A DNA stretch of 64,000 nucleotides from Patescibacteria group bacterium. Its GTDB lineage: Bacteria; Patescibacteriota; Minisyncoccia; Moranbacterales; GWC2-37-73. Where the stretch lies: the NCBI GenBank assembly GCA_022709545.1, contig JAKLIP010000002.1:1-64000 (forward strand), read 5' to 3'. Made by a program: the position numbers and the translations under genes. The notes beneath the pieces were generated by a model. It was not told the DNA's origin and did not search any database. It saw nothing but the letters and a program-made list of their open reading frames with translations. Of this stretch, positions 16,455 through 25,560 are shown in pieces. Positions within the stretch are counted from its first letter, which is position 1; every line of letters starts with the position of its first letter.

Positions 16455-17405
16455 TCATCCCTTTGGAAAAAACTTAGCCTGCTCTTCCTTAAGCATTCCT
16501 TTTGGCACAATATTAATATCAATTTCCTGATTTATCCCAAAATTATCTCCATCTTTTTCCACAATTGTCTTTTGCCTATACACCCCCGCGACTCCCACTC
16601 TTTTAAATATCTTTGAGTTTATTGTGGTTGCTATCTGATGATCATGTAGAACCTTCGCGCCATATTTACTTTTATCGACAATCTCATGTAGCTTCTTGAT
16701 ATAATTATCGCCTGCTTGTTTTTTCTTGGCTAAAAATTTAACTTTATTGCGAAAGTCGTTATTAAAAACCAACCACAATGACTCGTCCCTAAGTCCCGGG
16801 TTTCTTGTGACGATTATGATGGAACTGATGTCTTTCAGTCCATCCTTTTCCAAAATTGAATCATTATTGCTTTTCTTAAAATCCATAACCGAATAACTGC
16901 CAGTTGATTCTGCTTTATCATCCAGTTTTCCCAAGAGATAATTATGAATTCTATTCGCGTAAGGCACGTAGCGCGCTATATCCAGATTGTCGCTCAATGT
17001 TGAATTTGAATATCCGGAATAAACCGAACTTATTTTATCCCAAGCTCCCCAAATTGAAGTTTCCGTTTCCTCTTTTATTTTTTTATCCAGCTCGGCCAAC
17101 TTCGGATGAGACTGAGAATAGAGCACTTTATCCGCGAGAGAAATATCATCAACCGTCTCTGATGATCCCGTCATGTCAAGGTATTCTTTTTTGGCAATCC
17201 TTGTTTCACTGTCAACTGTTTTCTCCAGACTATCTTTTTCGGCCAAAAGTGCCTCCTTGGATTTTTGTATTTCTGAAATAATTTCCTTAGATTTTTCATC
17301 AGCTAAAATGAATCTGATATAATCGGCCAACCCAATTAAAAAGGATTGGTTATCTTTTTGGGCTATGAAGCTATCGTAGTATTTTTGGAGTATATTTACT
17401 TTCAT
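16455..17405 (-). CDS. Hypothetical protein adjoining the direct repeat
   Basis: I start at MKVNILQKYY (17405, 316 aa). An outer ATG at 17423 would begin inside the 16-bp direct repeat. The first 80 residues are helical, and 40-100 are charged and probably coiled. The C-terminal half is strand-rich (DISSIIIVTRNPGLRDESLW and later IDINIVPKGML). No membrane segment and no known motif are visible. It has its own terminator. It is the first gene outside the 4.3-kb repeat-flanked unit, so it belongs either to the neighbouring phage-like element or to the old host flank. Confidence 0.55.
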   Translation of the reverse strand: MKVNILQKYYDSFIAQKDNQSFLIGLADYIRFILADEKSKEIISEIQKSKEALLAEKDSLEKTVDSETRIAKKEYLDMTGSSETVDDISLADKVLYSQSHPKLAELDKKIKEETETSIWGAWDKISSVYSGYSNSTLSDNLDIARYVPYANRIHNYLLGKLDDKAESTGSYSVMDFKKSNNDSILEKDGLKDISSIIIVTRNPGLRDESLWLVFNNDFRNKVKFLAKKKQAGDNYIKKLHEIVDKSKYGAKVLHDHQIATTINSKIFKRVGVAGVYRQKTIVEKDGDNFGINQEIDINIVPKGMLKEEQAKFFPKG

Positions 17406-17422
17406 ATAATCCAATTCTACCA

Positions 17423-17438
17423 CAAAATCTCCCTAGAA
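17423..17438. repeat. Probable attachment-site repeat, distal copy
   Basis: The 16-bp sequence CAAAATCTCCCTAGAA occurs here and again at 21705-21720, where it runs into the 3' end of the 16S rRNA gene. The integrase gene ends 9 bp to the right, the usual position of an integrase relative to its att site. Outside the 16 bp the two copies share TACCA one or two bases further left, with an indel. Confidence 0.72.
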
Positions 17439-17446
17439 TCACAGGC

Positions 17447-18331
17447 TTAATACACCAGAAATGTCTGGTGCGCTTGTTTCACCTTTTGCTTGTCAGCCAG
17501 TGAAATATAGTAATCAATCGAAGTTTGAAGCCGACTATGGCCGAGGATTTCCTTGATAAAGATAGCTGAGCAGTTATTCATCGCCATTGTTGTTGCGGCC
17601 GTGTGCCGGCAAATGTGTGGGGTGACCTTTTTAGAAATACCAGCCAGAAGCCGTTGCCTTTTGAAATATCGACTTAAATCTTGATTCGCCAGTCTTCGCG
17701 GTTTTTCGCCGGTGGTTATAAAAAGAGCCGGAAACTTATCGTTCCGGCTCTTCAGATATTTGTCTATCCAGTAAAGCGATTCGTCATTAAAATACAGAAC
17801 TCGTTGCTTTCCACCTTTGCCAATTATTCGCGCTTCTTTTTCAATCAGTGAAATAGAGTCTCTGTTGAGATTTAAACACTCTGAGATGCGACAGGCCGTC
17901 CCCAGAAGCACCTCAAGCAGCGTCCTGAAGCGAAGACCACAGATCGTGTTAATATTGATACTGTTTCTAAATCGGTTGATTTCATCGACTGTCAGATAAA
18001 CCACTTCTTTCTTTTTGCGTTTTGGGATGGTTATCGTGCTGGGATCAATCTGAAGAGGAATTTTCAGCAGGTCTCTGGAGTAGAGCAATAATCCCTTGAT
18101 GGATGCCATTACCACGCCAGTGAACACCTCAGAATTTTCTCGTTCATAAAGGATGGATTTTAATCTGAAAATGTGTTCAGCGGTAATATTTCCTATTTCA
18201 ATATCCCCAATATCTCGCACAATGCATTTCAGTCGTGACCTGTATGAAATTATTGAACTCTGTGCGAATCGTCTTTCAACCTGCAACCAGCTCAGAAATT
18301 CTTCAGTGGTATTTTTTATTGTTTTTTCCAT
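17447..18331 (-). CDS. Tyrosine integrase of the 4.3-kb element (third recombinase)
   Basis: The 294-residue protein has GTACRISECLNL (catalytic Arg), IGKGGKQR (Lys), PHICRHTAATT (H-x-x-R), LGHSRLQTS (His) and IDYY (Tyr): a complete active site. Its stop lies 9 bp from the 16-bp repeat that matches the end of the 16S gene, so it is the natural candidate for inserting this unit there. Its start overlaps the end of the small gene upstream by 16 bp. It differs clearly in sequence from the other two recombinases, as expected for independent elements. Confidence 0.88.
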   Translation of the reverse strand: MEKTIKNTTEEFLSWLQVERRFAQSSIISYRSRLKCIVRDIGDIEIGNITAEHIFRLKSILYERENSEVFTGVVMASIKGLLLYSRDLLKIPLQIDPSTITIPKRKKKEVVYLTVDEINRFRNSININTICGLRFRTLLEVLLGTACRISECLNLNRDSISLIEKEARIIGKGGKQRVLYFNDESLYWIDKYLKSRNDKFPALFITTGEKPRRLANQDLSRYFKRQRLLAGISKKVTPHICRHTAATTMAMNNCSAIFIKEILGHSRLQTSIDYYISLADKQKVKQAHQTFLVY

Positions 18332-18516
18332 ATTGATTTATCTTCTAAATATTTTCGGCGGTATTTGTCGTAGTTGAGCATGCAGTCGAAGCAATCTTTA
18401 TTGGTAAGCATCTGACCGTATTTGATAGCGATCAGCCGGACAGCATTGATGTCATACATATTTGTTAGCCTACTGCGTCTGACTTTTTCGAATGCGATAA
18501 ATTTAGCTTTTGTCAT
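18316..18516 (-). CDS. Small hypothetical protein coupled to the integrase
   Basis: A 66-residue basic protein (MTKAKFIAFEKVRRSRLTNM at the start) with a CFDCMLNYDKYRRKY segment. I do not recognise it. It overlaps the integrase start by 16 bp, so the two are co-translated. The position suggests an excisionase or small regulator, which is a guess from context only. Confidence 0.5.
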   Translation of the reverse strand: MTKAKFIAFEKVRRSRLTNMYDINAVRLIAIKYGQMLTNKDCFDCMLNYDKYRRKYLEDKSIWKKQ

Positions 18517-18595
18517 ATATTTTTATTAAGGCAATGACACATTAGCTTCGTGGCACACGAAGTCAAGGAAAAGTTATCCACTGTTCTGAAAACAA

Positions 18596-18622
18596 AAATA
18601 AGGCCATTTATAGCCTTACTTT
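18596..18622 (-). terminator. Terminator of the ubiquitin-like operon
   Basis: On the minus strand, AAGGC-TATAAAT-GGCCTT followed by ATTTTTGTTTT, 20-45 bp after the stop of the DUF6527 gene. Confidence 0.6.
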
Positions 18623-18641
18623 GTGAATGACAAGGATAATT

Positions 18642-18995
18642 TTACCACCAAATCCACCTCTTCTTTTTGTGATATTTTTTCTTACTTTGATTATCCATTT
18701 CTCTGCAACTCTCAATCTGTTTTTTTGTCCATTTATCAGCTTGCCTTATCTCATTATTAATTATCCAATAATGAGATTGGCACGGAAAACTCCAGTTACC
18801 TATCGACGGGTGCAACGAAACAGTTTTACCATCAAAAGTTAATTTCCAGTCTGTCGGAGAAAACGGCGTCACTACCTCACTTCCACAACCACAATAACAC
18901 CTATGAATTGCCGTAGCATATTCCATGGATATATAAATAACGCCATCCTCGATGTTTTCTGGGATGTTTTTTACAAACTTAGGAGTTAGTCTCAT
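18642..18995 (-). CDS. DUF6527 family protein of the ubiquitin-like system
   Basis: The 117-residue protein has the family signature in order: CYCGCG (C33, C35, C37), PSIGNW at 63-68 and PCQSHYW at 71-77, with C72 and H75 completing a likely metal site. DUF6527 genes are known mainly from operons with bacterial ubiquitin-like proteins and E1-like ThiF enzymes; their role is not settled. The start overlaps the end of the ThiF gene by 17 bp. The C-terminus is a lysine-rich tail ending RWIWW. Recognition is from memory of the family pattern. Confidence 0.8.
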   Translation of the reverse strand: MRLTPKFVKNIPENIEDGVIYISMEYATAIHRCYCGCGSEVVTPFSPTDWKLTFDGKTVSLHPSIGNWSFPCQSHYWIINNEIRQADKWTKKQIESCREMDNQSKKKYHKKKRWIWW

Positions 18996-20160
18996 CGTTG
19001 ATTATTTTATTAATGCTAATTTCATAACTTGAATTATATTCCTTTTCTTGGTCATAGTAAAATCCGAAATGCTTTTTCATCTTAATTACAGCCAACGAAG
19101 CGTTAAGCGCGTTAAGTTCGGCGATTTGGATATTTTGTGTGTAAGCATCATGTCCTCCGTCAGAGAAATCAATCCTTCGTCCAAGGTGATCATTTTTTTC
19201 AGGAGTAGCCATGGTAGTGCGGATACAGCCAATTAAAGCGCCGTCGATTGATTGAATTCCAATCCCTGTATCCACAAATGGTATTTTTTTCTCTATCAAT
19301 CTCTCAGCTATTTGCTTTTTAATTTTTCCTTCGTCAATGCAAATGAATACGAAATCCATTCCCGATATTTCTTCTAAATTAGAATCTGTCAGGTGGTATT
19401 CTCTAGAAAAAATTTTCTTGTGCATTTTGGAATACACCCCATGAAAATAATCAACCTTTTTGAGTCTTTCATCCAGCTTTTCCTTGGAAGCAGCACCCGG
19501 AGACCTAAATGCGTTATGCTGAAGAAAATCGTCGGCATCAAATAAATGGATTTCTCTTACTTCAGTCTTCGAAATAAAATCCAAGACGTAAGAACCAGTT
19601 CCGCCCAAACCGACAATCGCCACCCTTACGTCTTTGAGTTTCGCTGATATTAAACCAATGTCGGCACGTGTAGAATTTGTATCGATGTAGTGATGTACGG
19701 ATTCTTCATCGTCTGGCTCAATAGTTTTGAAAGTTATTGCGGTTACCGAAGTGTCAATATGCTTCGCCTGTGATGACAAAATTCTTTCGTAGGTGATTAT
19801 TTTTTGATAATAATCAGGATACTGTCCGGATGGAGGTTTACTGGAAAAGCTATGATTTGTAGTCAACCCATCAACAATAGGTTCGTTGTTACTTGCGTGT
19901 TGTATAGCGGTAATAACAGTTCCGTCATGGTTACATGGATGCTCGCCAATAAACCTCATAACATGGTCGCCCACAGGGTTGACCGTTTTATCTGAAGCCA
20001 GCTCTAACTTGGACACCAGCGTGCCGTAAGCAATCTCCTTTTGGGAATTCACATACGGCACATGATGTACCAGCAAATAACCACTCTTGACTTCAATTTC
20101 GTAGCCCTCGTCCTGAAGTTTTTTTAAGTCTGGGCTAAGACTTATTTGTTTGCGTAGCAT
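18979..20160 (-). CDS. E1-like ThiF adenylyltransferase with N-terminal DUF6791-like domain
   Basis: The 393-residue protein has an N-terminal domain (1-160; SGYLLVHHVPYVN and HSFSSKPP are typical of the DUF6791 region fused to ThiF enzymes), then a Rossmann E1 domain: GLGGTGS at 184-190, D208/D210, and N216/R219 for ATP binding. C312 in IGCIRTT is a possible catalytic cysteine. The structural CxxC zinc pairs of MoeB/ThiF are not visible. It should adenylate the C-terminus of a ubiquitin-like protein. Its start overlaps the ubiquitin-like gene by 26 bp. Whether the N-terminal domain acts as the E2 is unknown. Confidence 0.85.
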   Translation of the reverse strand: MLRKQISLSPDLKKLQDEGYEIEVKSGYLLVHHVPYVNSQKEIAYGTLVSKLELASDKTVNPVGDHVMRFIGEHPCNHDGTVITAIQHASNNEPIVDGLTTNHSFSSKPPSGQYPDYYQKIITYERILSSQAKHIDTSVTAITFKTIEPDDEESVHHYIDTNSTRADIGLISAKLKDVRVAIVGLGGTGSYVLDFISKTEVREIHLFDADDFLQHNAFRSPGAASKEKLDERLKKVDYFHGVYSKMHKKIFSREYHLTDSNLEEISGMDFVFICIDEGKIKKQIAERLIEKKIPFVDTGIGIQSIDGALIGCIRTTMATPEKNDHLGRRIDFSDGGHDAYTQNIQIAELNALNASLAVIKMKKHFGFYYDQEKEYNSSYEISINKIINDETNS

Positions 20161-20395
20161 TGAATATCATCTCATCCTTAACCTTTACGCTCTCTCCCTT
20201 TACCAAGGAGCCTTCCTTATTCTCATCTTTACCTCGAGAGTAAATAACCGTATACGCGATTGCAGCGTCTTCCGAGAAACTTCCGAAAGCAAGCGTAACC
20301 ACCTCCTCGAACGAAATTTCTTCTTTTTTATCCCATTCGTGTGGACGTGTGTTCACGATTATAGTCACCTTTTTATCCTTCTTTTCGTTTTCCAT
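20135..20395 (-). CDS. Ubiquitin-like protein (multiubiquitin family, single domain)
   Basis: The 86-residue protein starts KKVTIIVNTRPHEW and continues with EISFEEVVTLAFGSF, YTVIYSRG, GSLVKGESVKVKD and MIFNATQTNKS, the strand-helix-strand pattern and consensus of the prokaryotic multiubiquitin domain. Only one copy is present, whereas many relatives have several in tandem. It ends in TNKS without a terminal di-glycine, so conjugation may use another residue or the protein may work without it. It overlaps the E1-like gene by 26 bp, and the three genes form one tightly overlapping operon. Confidence 0.85.
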   Translation of the reverse strand: MENEKKDKKVTIIVNTRPHEWDKKEEISFEEVVTLAFGSFSEDAAIAYTVIYSRGKDENKEGSLVKGESVKVKDEMIFNATQTNKS

Positions 20396-20429
20396 AATTT
20401 TGTGCTAAAATTAAGTTAATTAGGAAGGG

Positions 20430-20472
20430 CGACCGAGACCACTTCACAGGCAATCTCAGTCGCTCCTTTTTT
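20430..20472 (+). terminator. Plus-oriented terminator-like hairpin between two minus-strand genes
   Basis: GGGCGACCGAGA, loop, then TCTCAGTCGCTCC and TTTTTTA on the plus strand. No plus-strand gene precedes it. It may end antisense transcription, or fold as a processing stem in the minus transcript between the small SANT-like gene and the ubiquitin-like gene. Confidence 0.45.
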
Positions 20473-20677
20473 ATTTCTTGCTCCGATTATACGGAGACTG
20501 ATTTGTTGGTCTCAAACTGACATTCTCCTGACTGGCTCTAGATGCCACAGCGTCAGGCGTTCTGCCAAGCTTTAGTCCGATTACCCTTGTAGGGGTGTTT
20601 TGCTTTGCCAGCGATCTTAACTGAGAAACATCTTTCGATGTCCAAGCCTTCCCGCTGTTTTGATTGTACTTCGCCAT
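20471..20677 (-). CDS. SANT/Myb-like small DNA-binding protein
   Basis: A 68-residue basic protein. Residues AWTSKDVSQLRSLAKQNTPT followed by RVIGLKLGRTPDAVASRA form one Myb/SANT-type helix-turn-helix: the tryptophan begins helix 1 and the GRT..AV..RA segment is the recognition helix. Such small proteins are common in bacteria as stand-alone regulators. It lies between the LexA-like repressor and the ubiquitin-like operon and may regulate either (inference). Confidence 0.7.
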   Translation of the reverse strand: MAKYNQNSGKAWTSKDVSQLRSLAKQNTPTRVIGLKLGRTPDAVASRASQENVSLRPTNQSPYNRSKK

Positions 20678-20704
20678 TTGTTTGCGTATTAATATTGATT
20701 ATTA

Positions 20705-20731
20705 AAAAAACGGAAAGCCCGACTAAGCCTC
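20705..20731 (-). terminator. Terminator after the LexA-like gene
   Basis: On the minus strand ACGGA-(GGCTTAGTCGGGCTT)-TCCGT followed by TTTTTT, just past the stop at 20734. It separates the repressor from the SANT-like gene. Confidence 0.6.
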
Positions 20732-20733
20732 CG

Positions 20734-21384
20734 TTAATTTCCACTTTTGAATACATCGATAACTTTTCCATTTATGATGAAGGTATCATCAGGCGTTAAA
20801 TAAATCGGCCGATGCTCGTTGTTGGTCGATTCCGGAAGCAATGCCATCATTTCATCATTAATTTTTTTGAATTTCTTAACCGTAGCCAGCCCATCAATCA
20901 CAACCAATAACTTGTCCCCATTCTTATAATCTTTATACTCTGAGTCTACAATGATAAAATCACCATCATCTATTTTTTTACTGTCTATCTGTGATAAATT
21001 CATACTCGTACCATGAACCTGAATAGCAAAGACATTTTTATTGCCAACTATCTTTTTCGAGACTTTTAGATGCCCCTGCACATATTCCTCGGCAAAAATA
21101 GTAGGCGCGCCAGCTGATGCTGAGCCAAGCACGGGAACATCCACGAAAAATTCATTCATTCGATCAATGAAATCTAACCCTCTCTTTTCGGAAGATTTTG
21201 TCAGATATCCTTTTTCCTCAAGCGATTTCAAATATGTGAAAATCGAGCCCTTGCTTTTTATCGCAAGACCAATCTTGTTGCATTCATCCAGCATTTCCTG
21301 AAATGTAGGCATGTAGCCATTTCTGGCTTTGAATTTTTTGATTACAGAAAGCACAACGCTTTCTTTTGATGAAAGTAGTTCCAT
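20734..21384 (-). CDS. LexA/S24-type repressor-protease of the element
   Basis: I start at MELLSSKESV (21384, 216 aa). An earlier in-frame start would overlap the promoter. The N-terminal winged helix (KFKARNGYMPTFQEMLDECN) is like that of LexA. The protease half has the scissile A-G (GSASAGAPT), the catalytic serine in HGTSMN and the catalytic lysine in ATVKKF, so self-cleavage on activation by RecA is expected. In an integrative element, such a repressor ties excision or gene expression to DNA damage. It could instead be a moved host LexA, but its place inside the repeat-flanked unit favours the element. Confidence 0.82.
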   Translation of the reverse strand: MELLSSKESVVLSVIKKFKARNGYMPTFQEMLDECNKIGLAIKSKGSIFTYLKSLEEKGYLTKSSEKRGLDFIDRMNEFFVDVPVLGSASAGAPTIFAEEYVQGHLKVSKKIVGNKNVFAIQVHGTSMNLSQIDSKKIDDGDFIIVDSEYKDYKNGDKLLVVIDGLATVKKFKKINDEMMALLPESTNNEHRPIYLTPDDTFIINGKVIDVFKSGN

Positions 21385-21418
21385 AATAATTTGTTCAGTT
21401 TTTCCAACTCCTACTGAA

Positions 21419-21446
21419 AGTATAGAATAACCAGCAGAAATGTCAA
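21419..21446 (-). promoter_or_regulatory. Promoter of the LexA-like gene
   Basis: -35 TTGACA at 21441-21446, 16-bp spacer, -10 TATACT at 21419-21424. A close AGGAGG is absent: AGGAG lies 27 bp before the chosen ATG, so the start is weakly supported by the ribosome binding site. Confidence 0.6.
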
Positions 21447-21468
21447 GAGCGGAGTAGACTGACCAACG

Positions 21469-21491
21469 CAAAAAACACCATTTAAGGTGTT
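21469..21491 (-). terminator. Terminator of the 16S rRNA transcript
   Basis: AACACC-TTAAAT-GGTGTT followed by TTTT on the minus strand, about 230 bp after the 3' end of 16S. The stretch 21492-21704 is a folded trailer (GGTAATCGAGAATACT can pair with AGTATGGTTATC) and contains no 23S, 5S or tRNA gene. Confidence 0.65.
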
Positions 21492-21704
21492 CTTGCTTGC
21501 AAAAAGTATATGTATCACAACCTATTGCGATTAGTCCTATAAGAGTTTACCGATGTGTGTACAAACACATCTACAGATTCTGTTAGCTCTGCTAGGCATT
21601 GCTGTTCTCTAATAAATTAGAGTCGACCAGCGGATGATAACCATACTCCACAACCGTTGATGATGACACCAACAGTCTTCACGTGTAGTATTCTCGATTA
21701 CCAT

Positions 21705-21717
21705 CAAAATCTCCCTA

Positions 21718-21720
<3 letters not shown>
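21705..21720. repeat. Probable attachment-site repeat at the 16S 3' end
   Basis: Second copy of CAAAATCTCCCTAGAA (see 17423-17438). On the minus strand it reads directly on from CACCTCCTT of the anti-Shine-Dalgarno region, so the rRNA gene stays intact. The 4.27 kb between the copies hold the integrase, the ubiquitin-like operon and the repressor. Confidence 0.72.
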
Positions 21721-23208
<1,488 letters not shown>

Positions 23209-23862
23209 AGAATAAAACCTTCCACCGAAGTGGAAAAAATTTTAAACGGTTTGCATCTTTATCTAAAGAAAAGATGCGAAAACTTATAGCTCAGATAAAC
23301 AACCAGACCTGCCGCGCGTAAGCGACAGGTTTTAAAGGACTAACCGCAATAAATTGCGATTAATCTCTCATTAAGTTTTCAAAATACTATCCATAACTGC
23401 AAATTTTTATAGAGAAATAAAATTATTTCTCTATAATGATTTGGGGTTATAAAATTTGGAGGCCGGGAGGGAGCGGTTTCGAGATTAAAACCGATTACCC
23501 TTATTTTTTTTGAAAGGAAGCTTCAAATAAACAGAAATCTCGAATATGCCCGACCACCAAATTATCTTAATCAAAGCTGAGCGGGGCAAGTTTTTAAAAA
23601 ACAAAAACTTGTCAGACTCCCCTAACTTAAAAACGTAATCAATTGAAACGAAAGGGGGTTTTCCTTCGATTCACTGGGACGCGCCTGATTTATCAGCCTT
23701 GAAAAAAATTTAAAATGAACAAAAAACACATCCTCACGCACATCTTGTTGATATGCATCGGGATGTATTTTTTCCACCCGAATTTTTAAAATATTTTTAC
23801 TGTTTTGCGGCGATGTTTTTTTAATAAATTAATTAAACACCTGCTTTTTTTATTGCTTGTCC
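23209..23862 (-). other. Long folded leader of the 16S rRNA transcript
   Basis: About 650 bp between promoter and 16S with no gene. Seen in it, in transcript order: an imperfect 15-bp stem (23549-23563 with 23453-23467) enclosing AATCTCGAA/TTCGAGATT (23478-23486 with 23536-23544), a perfect 28-nt palindrome (23408-23435) and an ACCTGTCGC/GCGGCAGGT hairpin near 23306-23335. These are probably RNase III-type processing or antitermination structures (inference). Confidence 0.6.
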
Positions 23863-23891
23863 ATTGTAACAACTCACTTAAATATTGTCAA
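23863..23891 (-). promoter_or_regulatory. Strong promoter of the 16S rRNA gene
   Basis: -35 TTGACA at 23886-23891, exactly 17-bp spacer, -10 TACAAT at 23863-23868. It is one of the closest matches to a sigma-70 consensus in the window and points toward the 16S gene. Confidence 0.75.
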
Positions 23892-23945
23892 GGGTTATTA
23901 TTTATGCTTTTTCATAACAATTTTTTGCCTAAAATAAGCCAGTTT

Positions 23946-25136
23946 TTACTCTATTTCCACCTCATTGCTTTTGCATATTTTCGCATATTCATAGAAACTT
24001 TTTCGCGGTTTTCTTTCTTGTGTTTCAAAGTTAACCTCAATCAAACCGAACTTCATATTATACGCCTCATTCCATTCAAAATTGTCAATTAGCGACCAGT
24101 GAAAATAGCCTCGCACATCCGCGCCTTCTGAAATGGCTTCGTGAAGTTTTTGAAGATGACTTTTAATATAGGCGCTGCGATGATCATCCCCTGCATTTGC
24201 AATTCCGTTTTCAAAAATATATATAGGCTTTTTATATCGTCTCCAGGCATCCATGACAATTTCATATAATCCTTCAGGAAAAACTCCCCATCCCATTTCA
24301 GTTATTTGCTTGTCTGTGGTTTGCATACGTATAGAGGGCGGAAATAATTTTATTTCAATTGCAAAATAATAATTGATTCCTACAAAATCATAATACCCCC
24401 TGATCTGCTCATAAAAATACCAATTATAAAAATCTTCCACTTTTTCCGTAATAAAACTCGCTGGTTTTAAACCATAATAATTAAAATCATTACAAAATTG
24501 CGTTATGCCAACTTTAAGATTTGGCTTTTCTTTTTTTACGACTTCGTAACAAAGTTTATGGGCAGCGACCATATTTTTTCTAGCTAATAAAAATAGGATA
24601 GGATTTCTCTTTCCTGGGGGAAAATCTCCTACAAAATATCCCCTGTTTAAAGGAAGTCTCGGTTCATTTATAGTCAAAAATATGTCTATTTCTTCACCAA
24701 GCTCTTTTATAACTTTTTCGCAATATTTTACAAAATAATCAATTGTTTCTTTTTTATGCCATCCTCCTTTTTTTGAAAGCCAAAGAGGCAAAGCCCAGTG
24801 CCAAAGAGTAACGGATCGCATCATGCCTTTGGATTTAATATCTTGCAAAACTTGCCTATAGTGTTCAATGGCTTCCTGAGAAAATTTTCCCTCTTCCGGT
24901 TCAATCTTTGACCATTCTAAAGACAATCTGAAAGCATTGCATCCAAGTTCTTGCGCTAAACTATGATCCTCTGCAAATCTATTCCAGCTATCGCAGGCTT
25001 TCCCTGCCATGCCTTTTGTTTTTCCTTTTTTCTCCCATTCATACCAATCATTATTCGTACAACCACCTTCAACCTGATAGGCTGAAGTCGCCACTCCCCA
25101 TAAAAAACCATTTGGAAATTTTAGTTTTTTAATCAT
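23946..25136 (-). CDS. Glycoside hydrolase family 1 beta-glycosidase
   Basis: The 396-residue enzyme begins FPNGFLWGVATSAYQVEGG, the GH1 signature. It has the acid/base glutamate in TINEP (about 160) and the nucleophile in IFENGIAN (about 325). It should hydrolyse beta-glucosides or related sugars with retention. GH1 enzymes are usually 440-480 residues, so this is a short version, lacking part of the loops between the two catalytic strands. No signal peptide, so it acts in the cytoplasm. It follows a small gene by a 4-bp overlap. Confidence 0.92.
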   Translation of the reverse strand: MIKKLKFPNGFLWGVATSAYQVEGGCTNNDWYEWEKKGKTKGMAGKACDSWNRFAEDHSLAQELGCNAFRLSLEWSKIEPEEGKFSQEAIEHYRQVLQDIKSKGMMRSVTLWHWALPLWLSKKGGWHKKETIDYFVKYCEKVIKELGEEIDIFLTINEPRLPLNRGYFVGDFPPGKRNPILFLLARKNMVAAHKLCYEVVKKEKPNLKVGITQFCNDFNYYGLKPASFITEKVEDFYNWYFYEQIRGYYDFVGINYYFAIEIKLFPPSIRMQTTDKQITEMGWGVFPEGLYEIVMDAWRRYKKPIYIFENGIANAGDDHRSAYIKSHLQKLHEAISEGADVRGYFHWSLIDNFEWNEAYNMKFGLIEVNFETQERKPRKSFYEYAKICKSNEVEIE

Positions 25137-25528
25137 AACAAAATCAAGTCTTTATATTTTTCATTATCAACTTTGGTATATTCCACAACTTCCAACATGA
25201 CTTTTTTCCTGATATCGTCCGGAATGATAAAAACTTTGAAATCTTTCGGCCCAATTCGCACTGCAAATTTCAAATCAGTTTCCAGCTCTTGCGGCAGATA
25301 TTTTATTTTTTTCCTGGTTGCAAAGGCAATATGAAATTTAGTCTTTTTTGGCGCCATCACATGCAACACAACAACATTTTCCCAAGACGAAAATACTGCC
25401 TGGTTATATTCTTCATCTTTTTCTGAATTAAGCGATAATGCTTTCTTATCGCCTTTTAGGAGAACAGAGGCAATTTTTTCCCAACTTTCCTCATGGGCCA
25501 AATTGTTTTCTGGTTCCAAATTTTTCAT
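25133..25528 (-). CDS. Hypothetical protein overlapping the glycosidase gene
   Basis: A 131-residue soluble protein that I do not recognise. It has an acidic N-terminus, then alternating strands (VVVLHVMAPKKTKFHIAFAT, LKFAVRIGPKDFKVFIIP) and a final helix, suggesting a small alpha/beta fold. It shares an ATGA overlap with the GH1 gene and follows serS by 32 bp, so all three may be one transcript. Confidence 0.6.
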   Translation of the reverse strand: MKNLEPENNLAHEESWEKIASVLLKGDKKALSLNSEKDEEYNQAVFSSWENVVVLHVMAPKKTKFHIAFATRKKIKYLPQELETDLKFAVRIGPKDFKVFIIPDDIRKKVMLEVVEYTKVDNEKYKDLILL

Positions 25529-25560
25529 ATTTTGTATTTATAACAAAATATATCGACAAA

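Noticed and set aside
20553-20771. 72-codon minus frame spanning the LexA-gene end and the SANT-like gene
   Set aside because: It crosses a terminator and overlaps two better-supported genes in another frame.
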